From NCBI GenBank assembly GCA_036744005.1, contig DAINOJ010000024.1, forward strand, positions 1 through 24,215: DNA of 24,215 nt, in the 5' to 3' direction. Both the position numbers and the translations under genes were made by a program. The stretch comes from CALCNS01 sp937897315. GTDB lineage: Bacteria > Bacillota > JAAYKD01. Shown piece after piece: positions 1 to 5,582 of the stretch. The notes under the pieces were generated by a model that was not told the origin of the DNA, did not search any database, and saw only the letters and a program-made list of their open reading frames with translations. The first letter of the stretch is position 1, and each line of letters begins with the position of its first letter.

Positions 1-8
1 TTCATCAC

Positions 9-24
9 CCACTCCATTATACCA
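9..24 (-). promoter_or_regulatory. Extended -10 promoter and start of a probable T-box leader, cut by window edge
   Basis: On the minus strand TGGTATAAT (16-24) is a perfect extended -10 element (TGnTATAAT); no good -35 is visible at 16-18 bases spacing, which fits extended -10 promoters. Transcription would start near base 9-10 and run out of the window. The last visible bases read GGGTGATGAA, which resembles the 5' end of T-box Stem I leaders. In many clostridia leuS follows rsfS, and leuS is a common T-box target. The promoter is seen directly; the T-box and leuS assignments are inference from about ten bases and known gene order. Confidence 0.45.
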
Positions 25-82
25 TGTACATTACTAAAAGCCCAGCTGAACTCGCATTCATCTGGACTTTTTTGACAGTCTG

Positions 83-108
83 AAGGCAGTCTTTCGACTG
101 CCTTTTTT
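83..108 (+). terminator. Hairpin with T-tract on the plus strand at the rsfS 3' end
   Basis: A perfect 9-bp stem (83-91 with 96-104), loop TTTC, is followed by T-rich sequence on the plus strand and overlaps the rsfS stop codon at 107-109. On the minus strand, the direction of rsfS, the hairpin is preceded by A's and followed by CAGACTGTC, so there it would be a poor intrinsic terminator. It may serve a plus-strand transcript entering from the left, or act mainly as an RNA 3'-end stabiliser for rsfS. Confidence 0.55.
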
Positions 109-457
109 ATAGTACGATTTCCAGTCTAGGGGACTCACTCCACAATCGCTCCAGATTGTAGAAATCTCGTGTATCTTCATCGAATATATGGACGACTACA
201 CTCCCCATATCCAACAAAACCCAACTGCCTTCGCTGATTCCTTCTTTATGTGGAACATGAATCTGATACAATTCTTCCGCTTGATCGGCAATATGATCTG
301 CTAATGCTACAACCTGTATTCGATTTGTTGCATGAACAATCACAAAGAAATCGGCAATGGTTGTATGAAGACCTACTTCAATCACAACTGGATTCTTAGC
401 CTTCTTATCGTCTGCCCATTTCACTACTTGCAGTGCTAACTCTTTACTTGAAACCAT
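107..457 (-). CDS. rsfS: Ribosomal silencing factor RsfS (Iojap family)
   Basis: 116-residue protein of the RsfS/Iojap family. Family members bind ribosomal protein L14 on the 50S subunit and block joining with 30S when nutrients are scarce. Recognisable segments are the N-terminal helix (ELALQVVKWADDKKA), the strand VVIEVG, the core DFFVIVHATNRIQV followed by ALADHIAD, and the C-terminal SWVLLDMGSVVVHIFDEDTRDFYNLERLW, which is typical. An open frame continues upstream to 535 inside the LCP gene, but the ATG at 457 has AGGAGG six bases upstream and gives the usual family length, so it is the start. It is the last gene of the visible ribosome-assembly cluster. Confidence 0.95.
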   Translation of the reverse strand: MVSSKELALQVVKWADDKKAKNPVVIEVGLHTTIADFFVIVHATNRIQVVALADHIADQAEELYQIHVPHKEGISEGSWVLLDMGSVVVHIFDEDTRDFYNLERLWSESPRLEIVL

Positions 458-477
458 TCCAAACCTCCTAGGGTCTA

Positions 478-1431
478 TTATTTGTTCTTTTGTTGTTCCC
501 AAAGATTTTGTAAGGAGAAGCCATTGGGCACCCAATAAGCAGCTCCATTGATATATTCACCGTATCCTGGTAATGTGACCTCGTACGTTTCTTTACTCGT
601 CACAAATTTTGCTACTAAACTGATTCCATGGGATAAATGCATATTTGTTTCTAGATAGTCCTTCATTTGAATTGCTACCAAAGGGGCTCTAAACCACACT
701 GTTGGTGTCAAGACCCTACGAATCAATGAAGCGATAAATTTCTGCTGTCTCTCTACTCTTCCGATATCTCCTGTCTCGTTACGGAATCGGACGTATTGTT
801 CTGCTTTATCGCCATTCAGATTTTGAAAACCTTCCTTTAGGTGAATCAGCAAGGGAGGTACATCATAAGGATCTTCATAATCCATATCCATTTCAACTAG
901 ATGGGGAACGCCGCCAATCGCATCGATTAGGGTAGAAAATCCTTTGAAGTTAATTTTTGCATAATAATGAATTGGAATTTGCAGAAGCTCTTCTACTTCC
1001 GATAACACCATCGCTGTCCCACCAAAGACATGAGAAGCATTGATTCGATTGTAACCAATACCATCCAAGAAGACAAGTGTGTCTCTGGGAACAGAAACCA
1101 TCATGGTTTTGTTGGTCACCGGATCAAAGCTAAATAACATTAGAACATCACTACGGGATGGCATGGTTCCCCCACCCGCTAACAAACCTGCATCGGTTCC
1201 AATGAGTAATACATTAATGGGCTCACCTTTTACTGGTAAAGCCAACAAAACGTTATCGGGTTGAATCGAAGACAAGTATAATTCTGCACTGATGATTGAG
1301 ATGAGAAAAAGAGAAAAGAGAATCCAGATGGATCTCTTGAACCAACGATGTTGGATAACTTTCTTTGAATTTTCTTTGAACGAACTCTTTTGTGTTTGCA
1401 AGTTCTCTGTCATTTGTTCTGTCTGATTCAA
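478..1431 (-). CDS. LCP (LytR-CpsA-Psr) family wall-polymer ligase
   Basis: 317-residue membrane-anchored protein of the LytR-CpsA-Psr family, which transfers polyprenyl-linked anionic glycopolymers to peptidoglycan on the outside of the membrane. A short cytoplasmic tail is followed by one transmembrane helix (about 34-54) and the LCP domain (about 72-240). Expected residues are present: GTD (78-80), the SRSD motif with R93 and D95, the PRD motif (115-117), RINASH (129-134), and the arginine-rich YVRFR ... GDIGRVERQQ block (213-230). The C-terminal tail after the domain is short. The frame begins with TTG at 1431, overlapping the yqeK stop (TTGA); an in-frame ATG lies six codons later at 1413. 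Neither has a strong Shine-Dalgarno sequence, so coupling to yqeK is likely. Confidence 0.93.
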   Translation of the reverse strand: MNQTEQMTENLQTQKSSFKENSKKVIQHRWFKRSIWILFSLFLISIISAELYLSSIQPDNVLLALPVKGEPINVLLIGTDAGLLAGGGTMPSRSDVLMLFSFDPVTNKTMMVSVPRDTLVFLDGIGYNRINASHVFGGTAMVLSEVEELLQIPIHYYAKINFKGFSTLIDAIGGVPHLVEMDMDYEDPYDVPPLLIHLKEGFQNLNGDKAEQYVRFRNETGDIGRVERQQKFIASLIRRVLTPTVWFRAPLVAIQMKDYLETNMHLSHGISLVAKFVTSKETYEVTLPGYGEYINGAAYWVPNGFSLQNLWEQQKNK

Positions 1432-2018
1432 ATTGATACGCCATTCTTTCTTTTGAGAATTAATTCATTGAACCAAATCTGACTGTCAGGGTGACAAATC
1501 AGTTTATGCATGTTTAAGAAAGACAATTGAGATTCCAGCATTTGGTAACATGCTTCATCCAAATTTTGAAACGCAAGTTGTTCAATCCTCTGACGTTCCG
1601 GAAACGTTCTACCCGGTTCCATGCCATCGGCAAGAAATAGAATTTTCCCAAGATCGCAAAAGATTCGGTTCCCACCGGTATGATATCGAACCGCCTCTAG
1701 CATTTCTGCATCGAAGGTAGAACAGGTTTGTTCCAAATACGCTGCCGCTAGAGGGCCATGTAATAATACCGGAGCTTGTTTCTCAACAGGGTCCACTCTT
1801 AAACCATATTCCTTAGCCAGGAAAACCCATTGTGCCGGGGAGAAGTCTCGAAAAGCATCGTGACATAGTGCAGCTAACGAGACTCTTTCCGGAGAACATT
1901 GATGTTTCTGTGCAAGACGTACAGCCATTTCTCTGCACCGTAGTGTATGTTTCCAACGCGATGGCTTTAATGAGACGCGCAACAAAGACTCCAACCGGAT
2001 TTCATCTTGTTTGTACAT
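1428..2018 (-). CDS. yqeK: YqeK-type HD-domain hydrolase (symmetrical Ap4A hydrolase)
   Basis: 196-residue HD-superfamily metal-dependent phosphohydrolase. YqeK proteins split diadenosine tetraphosphate symmetrically into two ADP, limiting a stress-linked alarmone. Metal-binding landmarks are H24 (RWKHTLRC), the HD pair at 53-54 (LCHDA), H87 (LLHGP), H113 (RYHTGG) and D131 in the family signature LADGMEPGR. The ATG at 2018 has GAAAGGAAG upstream. The last bases overlap the TTG start of the LCP gene. In most Bacillota the nadD gene sits directly upstream; here yhbY is the upstream neighbour, 24 bases away, with no nadD between. Confidence 0.93.
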   Translation of the reverse strand: MYKQDEIRLESLLRVSLKPSRWKHTLRCREMAVRLAQKHQCSPERVSLAALCHDAFRDFSPAQWVFLAKEYGLRVDPVEKQAPVLLHGPLAAAYLEQTCSTFDAEMLEAVRYHTGGNRIFCDLGKILFLADGMEPGRTFPERQRIEQLAFQNLDEACYQMLESQLSFLNMHKLICHPDSQIWFNELILKRKNGVSI

Positions 2019-2042
2019 CTCAAACTTCCTTTCAAGAATACA

Positions 2043-2339
2043 TTATTCGGGAAGCACGATTTTTGGTTTTTCGCTATTTCTACGATATAGGACAAAATTT
2101 CTACCAATAATTTGAACCAAATGTGCATCGCATGCCTCAGCTAATTCGGTTGCTAATTGTTCCAAATCTTCATCATTGTTATTCTGTACTTTTATTTTTA
2201 TGACTTCACGGGCTAATAAAGTTTCTTTGGTTTGCAGAACCAACGCATCCGAAATGCTACCCTTGCCAATTTGGATTACGGCGGTCTCTGTCACCATGAG
2301 GGAACGTAGATATCTTTTTTGTTTTCCTGTCAGAGTCAT
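2043..2339 (-). CDS. yhbY: YhbY family CRM-domain RNA-binding protein
   Basis: 98-residue single CRM-domain protein (YhbY), associated with pre-50S particles and 23S rRNA during ribosome assembly. The N-terminal GKQKRYLRSL helix, the loop IGKGSISD (family GxxGxT region) and the strand after TKETLLAREVIKIKV are visible, followed by LVQIIGRNFVLYRR near the C terminus, the standard end of the fold. Length matches the family (about 95-105). It lies 15 bases after obgE, in the same transcript, consistent with a shared role in large-subunit maturation. Confidence 0.95.
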   Translation of the reverse strand: MTLTGKQKRYLRSLMVTETAVIQIGKGSISDALVLQTKETLLAREVIKIKVQNNNDEDLEQLATELAEACDAHLVQIIGRNFVLYRRNSEKPKIVLPE

Positions 2340-2354
2340 TGTTATCTCCTATTT

Positions 2355-3650
2355 CTAAAATTCCGAGTCGTCATCATAATCAGCAAAAACAAACTCCACC
2401 TCACCGATTATAACGCTATGCCCGGGCATAGCACCCGCTTCGCGAAGCATTTGATCTACACCAATTTTTCGCATCAATCCTTGGAATCGTTTGACAGAGC
2501 CACTACGGCTGAAATCCGTCATCACAACATGACGTTCCAATCTCTTACTTTTCACAACCCAGCTGGTTTCAGAACTGCGTTCGATGATGATTTCTCGTTC
2601 TTCATCAAAGACGAATTCTGCTGCCGGAGTAAAAATCAGTGGTGGCATATCTGGTATTTGAGCTAAACTACCGATAATCTCTTTTAATAAAGGTTCAAAC
2701 CCTTGACGTGTCATAGCTGAAATGATGAAGCATTTTTTTCCTTCTTTGGTAAACCAAGAGACGACATCCTGATAATTCTCTTCAGCGGCAGGTAAGTCTA
2801 TCTTGTTTAGGACAATAATCTGTGGTCGATTTCCTAACTCTTCACTATACAAACTCAGCTCTTGGCAAATACTCAGATAATCCGATATCGGATTCCTACC
2901 ATCTACCGCGGCCAAATCAATTAAATGTACCAATAACTTGGTACGCTCTATATGCCTTAGGAAATCATGTCCTAAACCAACCCCTACATGCGCCCCTTCA
3001 ATTAAGCCAGGGATATCTGCCATAATAAAGCTGTTTTCTTCATCTGCTTCCACAACACCCAAGTTCGGTGTTAGAGTAGTAAATGGGTAATCCGCAATTT
3101 TGGGTCGTGCTGCAGTTAATGCGGTCAATAAAGTAGATTTCCCTGCGTTGGGATACCCGACCAGTCCTACCGATGCTAACATCTTCAGCTCAAGAGCTAA
3201 TTCTTTTTCTTCACCAGGTTCCCCTTTTTCAGCGACATCCGGTGAACGGTTGGTTGCACTGACAAAACGAGCATTCCCTCTGCCCCCACGTCCCCCCCGA
3301 GATAAAATCGCTTCTTGTCCGGGTTCGGTGAGGTCTGCAATGGGAATATTTCTCTTGGTATCGATCACCACTGTACCGGGAGGTACCCTTAAAATCATGT
3401 CAGAACCCGACCGGCCAGCCATGTTTTTAATATCCCCGTGATCTCCGTTTTCAGCCTTGTAGATTCTACGATAGCGAAAGTCAATGAGGGTTTGTAACCC
3501 TGAATCGACCTTGGCGATCACGTTACCACCTCGCCCACCGTCTCCTCCGTTTGGCCCCCCTTCGGGAACATACTTCTCGCGTCGAAAGGATACACGACCA
3601 TTCCCTCCAGACCCGGCAATCACTTTAATGGTTGCTCTGTCAACAAACAT
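2355..3650 (-). CDS. obgE: GTPase Obg (CgtA), 50S assembly and stress GTPase
   Basis: 431-residue Obg GTPase. Residues 1-158 form the glycine-rich Obg fold (GGxGGxGG-like runs at 31-42 and 119-125). Residues 159-330 form the G domain with P-loop GYPNAGKST (165-173), switch I with the TT of FTTLTPNLG (about 190-198), DIPG (212-215), NKID (282-285) and SAM (311-313). Residues about 345-425 form the C-terminal OCT domain, ending in an acidic tail DYDDDSEF. The protein binds the 50S subunit and (p)ppGpp. ATG 3650 has a strong AGGAGGAG site. The gene follows rpmA after a hairpin that may partly terminate transcription. Confidence 0.98.
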   Translation of the reverse strand: MFVDRATIKVIAGSGGNGRVSFRREKYVPEGGPNGGDGGRGGNVIAKVDSGLQTLIDFRYRRIYKAENGDHGDIKNMAGRSGSDMILRVPPGTVVIDTKRNIPIADLTEPGQEAILSRGGRGGRGNARFVSATNRSPDVAEKGEPGEEKELALELKMLASVGLVGYPNAGKSTLLTALTAARPKIADYPFTTLTPNLGVVEADEENSFIMADIPGLIEGAHVGVGLGHDFLRHIERTKLLVHLIDLAAVDGRNPISDYLSICQELSLYSEELGNRPQIIVLNKIDLPAAEENYQDVVSWFTKEGKKCFIISAMTRQGFEPLLKEIIGSLAQIPDMPPLIFTPAAEFVFDEEREIIIERSSETSWVVKSKRLERHVVMTDFSRSGSVKRFQGLMRKIGVDQMLREAGAMPGHSVIIGEVEFVFADYDDDSEF

Positions 3651-3676
3651 AGCTCCTCCTATATATCTATCACAGT

Positions 3677-3732
3677 AAAAGAAAAGACTGCCCCCTCTCT
3701 TGATGACACAACACCATCAAAGGAACAGCCTT
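3677..3732 (-). terminator. Intercistronic hairpin between rpmA and obgE
   Basis: On the minus strand AAGGCTG (3726-3732) pairs with CAGTCTT (3684-3690, one G-U pair); an inner TTGATG/CATCAA stem extends the hairpin, and TTCTTTTCTTTT follows. This is an intrinsic terminator-like structure within an otherwise co-directional run, so it probably gives partial termination or 3'-end processing that makes L21/L27 mRNA more abundant than obgE mRNA. Confidence 0.6.
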
Positions 3733-3740
3733 TTATAATC

Positions 3741-4046
3741 TTAGGCGTTATCGCTATCTGCCACTACTTCGAGTGGATTAACATTGATAAATTTTTTGTT
3801 TCCAAAGCGGGTAACAAATTCTACAGTGCCATCTGCAGTGGCAAATAAGGTATCGTCTTTACCGATGCCCACGTTCAAACCAGGATAAAACTTGGTGCCG
3901 CGTTGGCGAACCAAGATGTTCCCGGAAATGACGAATTGGCCGCCAAACCGTTTTACGCCTAGACGTTGCGAATGACTATCACGGCCATTACGGGATGATC
4001 CCATTCCCTTCTTATGAGCAAATAATTGCAAATTCATGAGAAACAT
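3741..4046 (-). CDS. rpmA: 50S ribosomal protein L27 with Prp-cleaved N-terminal extension
   Basis: 101-residue L27. The start MFLMNLQLFAHKKG carries the Bacillota extension ending in the Prp cleavage motif NLQLF|AHKKG; mature L27 begins at AHKKG and reaches toward the peptidyl-transferase centre. The core SRNGRDSHSQRLGVKRFGG and SGNILVRQRGTKFYPG is standard. The frame opens with GTG at 4055, but the AGGAGG lies eight bases before the ATG at 4046, so that ATG is chosen. The cleaving protease gene lies immediately upstream. Confidence 0.97.
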   Translation of the reverse strand: MFLMNLQLFAHKKGMGSSRNGRDSHSQRLGVKRFGGQFVISGNILVRQRGTKFYPGLNVGIGKDDTLFATADGTVEFVTRFGNKKFINVNPLEVVADSDNA

Positions 4047-4063
4047 GGTGTGCACCTCCTATT

Positions 4064-4459
4064 TTATTTAATAAGTTCCAGTAATTTTTCGAATTCATAC
4101 GGTTGATTCACTTTGTTGCTGGTCCATTGATTGGTTCCGATCACTTGAAAATGAACGAGATCCGGAAATTGAACTGCAATATTTAAGCAACCTAAAGCTG
4201 CCGTACTAATAATGCTCTGAACTTCTCGCTCCGTTTCGATTTCAGGATTCGCTTGCAATTTACATTCGAGGTACCCTTCTTCGATACAATATGAAGAGTG
4301 GTTTGTATGGTAAGCCTGAATTCCTAATATGGCAGTTTGCAATATTGCACTAATACCTGCACATACGATATCTCTTCCTGCTTCTGCATAGCCGCTATGT
4401 CCTTCACTGCGAAAAGACACCCAACGTTGATGACCGCGTTCAAAGGTTATCCGAGTCAT
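4064..4459 (-). CDS. prp: Prp ribosomal-processing cysteine protease (YsxB)
   Basis: 131-residue member of the Prp (YsxB, DUF464) family that cuts the N-terminal extension off L27. Catalytic residues are visible: H21 in EGHSGYAEAG and C33 in DIVCAGISA. The rest follows the family's two-layer fold. It sits between rplU and rpmA, its usual place. ATG 4459 comes two bases after the rplU stop and has no strong Shine-Dalgarno sequence of its own, suggesting translational coupling and lower yield than the flanking ribosomal proteins, as expected for an enzyme. Confidence 0.96.
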   Translation of the reverse strand: MTRITFERGHQRWVSFRSEGHSGYAEAGRDIVCAGISAILQTAILGIQAYHTNHSSYCIEEGYLECKLQANPEIETEREVQSIISTAALGCLNIAVQFPDLVHFQVIGTNQWTSNKVNQPYEFEKLLELIK

Positions 4460-4461
4460 TG

Positions 4462-4782
4462 TTATGCTTGAATAGAAACAATCGTCAGTTTCGTAAAGGG
4501 TTGACGATGTCCATAACGTTTACGATAGTTCGATTTCGCTTTGTAACGGAATCCGGAAATCTTTTTTTCCTTGCCTTGTTCTTCCACTTTTGCAGATACG
4601 GTAGCACCATTTACATGTGGGTTTCCAATCACCATGTGACCATCGTTGCTGATAGCCAAAACATGATCGAAAGTATAATCTGTTCCTACTTCCACGGGAA
4701 GTTTTTCAACAAAAATGACATCCCCAACTTGCACTTTGTACTGCTTACTGCCTGTTTCGATAATGGCATAGTTCATTGCCAT
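4462..4782 (-). CDS. rplU: 50S ribosomal protein L21
   Basis: 106-residue ribosomal protein L21. The N terminus NYAIIETGSKQYKVQVGD and the C-terminal KKISGFRYKAKSNYRKRYGHRQPFT block (23S rRNA contacts) are diagnostic. AAAAGGAGG lies four bases before the ATG at 4782 and ten before a second in-frame ATG at 4776; either could be used. It is the first gene of the transcript that starts from the consensus promoter at 4886-4914 and carries the L21-leader-like RNA in its 5' UTR. Confidence 0.97.
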   Translation of the reverse strand: MAMNYAIIETGSKQYKVQVGDVIFVEKLPVEVGTDYTFDHVLAISNDGHMVIGNPHVNGATVSAKVEEQGKEKKISGFRYKAKSNYRKRYGHRQPFTKLTIVSIQA

Positions 4783-4794
4783 TGCACCTCCTTT

Positions 4795-4881
4795 TAGTCA
4801 ATTCTCGCCATGCCAGGCACTTTCGAACGAAAGTTTAGGCGCCTGCTTCGTGCGGTATGCGATGAGACGCAAAGCCTACCG
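4795..4881 (-). ncRNA. L21 leader-type RNA element in the rplU 5' UTR
   Basis: The untranslated leader between the promoter and rplU has the layout I know for the Bacillota L21 leader (Rfam L21_leader). An outer CGGTA...TACCG pairing encloses TGCG-TCTCAT-CGCA. A second hairpin pairs CAGGC (4841-4845) with GCCTG (4814-4818) and encloses the perfect inverted repeat ACTTTCG/CGAAAGT (4819-4834). GGCATGGCGAG then leads to the ribosome binding site. It is thought to mediate autogenous control by L21. The structure is seen directly; the family assignment is from memory. Confidence 0.8.
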
Positions 4882-4885
4882 AATC

Positions 4886-4914
4886 ATTATAATCAAGATA
4901 CTATACTTTGTCAA
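4886..4914 (-). promoter_or_regulatory. Perfect consensus sigma-A promoter for rplU
   Basis: TTGACA (4909-4914), 17-base spacer, TATAAT (4886-4891): a full match to the housekeeping consensus at ideal spacing. Transcription would start near 4879, just at the L21 leader. It lies between the stop of the TIGR03936 gene (4923) and rplU. Confidence 0.93.
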
Positions 4915-4922
4915 CATGTTTT

Positions 4923-5582
4923 TTAGATATGCAACACTATTCTGACACGATGTATATCCATTTCGTCGATTTTCCACTCTTCACGATACATCTCAGCGGC
5001 GATTGCTTGTAACACATAATTCGGCCTTACAAACAAACGAGAGCTGGTTTCTAGATGCATTTCTATTTTGTTTGTATCCATTTGCCAAGAAATCGATCTA
5101 ACACCTGGCTTAATGTCCATAGATTTCTTGCGACCCTCTTTATTCAGATAGTCTACTGTGATTTCTGACTTCTGTTGTAGAGTTGTTATCACTGAGCCCA
5201 TTTTGGCGGTCTCTTCTTCCGATAGAGGAATTTTGATTTCATAAAATGAAGAATCCACTACGGACATGATGGCCGGCCCTCTTTCAGGTAATACTTGCAC
5301 TTGCATCATGTGCAAACCCTCAGGTAACTGAAGGTTCAGTTTTTTCACTACAAGTAATGGGTCCATGCTTTCCTCGAGCTCCAGTTCCATATATTCACCA
5401 CTACTTGTTGTTCCTACCGGCAAGGGTAATGCAATGCTCATCTTGGGTCGGGGGTTAAACCCTTGACTCAAAGCGATGGGTAACTCTGCTCTGCGTAATG
5501 CTTTTTCAAAAACCTTTATCAAATCCAAGTGCGAAATCCACCTTAAAGCGGAAGCTTTCCTAAACATCAATAAGAGCTTCAT
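4923..5582 (-). CDS. TIGR03936 family (DUF2344) radical-SAM-associated protein
   Basis: 219-residue DUF2344/TIGR03936 protein. It shows the family opening RKASALRWISHLDLIKVFEKALRRA and the GFNPRPKMSIALPLPVG motif (about 42-58). It is typically a separate partner or a C-terminal fusion of a radical-SAM enzyme, and here its ATG overlaps the stop of that enzyme by the ATGA arrangement, so the two are translationally coupled. Biochemical function is not known to me; the conserved pairing and its position beside ribosomal genes suggest an RNA or protein modification role, which is inference. Confidence 0.92.
   Translation of the reverse strand: MKLLLMFRKASALRWISHLDLIKVFEKALRRAELPIALSQGFNPRPKMSIALPLPVGTTSSGEYMELELEESMDPLLVVKKLNLQLPEGLHMMQVQVLPERGPAIMSVVDSSFYEIKIPLSEEETAKMGSVITTLQQKSEITVDYLNKEGRKKSMDIKPGVRSISWQMDTNKIEMHLETSSRLFVRPNYVLQAIAAEMYREEWKIDEMDIHRVRIVLHI

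Noticed and set aside
1..75. Open plus-strand frames at the left edge that could be the end of a gene feeding the hairpin at 83-108
   Set aside because: Two frames are open for about 25 codons but too short to judge, and the minus-strand promoter in the same bases argues against coding.
458..535. 26-codon upstream extension of rsfS
   Set aside because: It overlaps the LCP gene; AGGAGG precedes the ATG at 457.
2319..2666. 115-codon plus-strand frame across the obgE 3' end
   Set aside because: Antisense to obgE and yhbY, no recognisable domain or translation signal.
3100..3441. 113-codon plus-strand frame opposite obgE
   Set aside because: Antisense shadow of the conserved Obg domain with proline/arginine-rich composition and no binding site.
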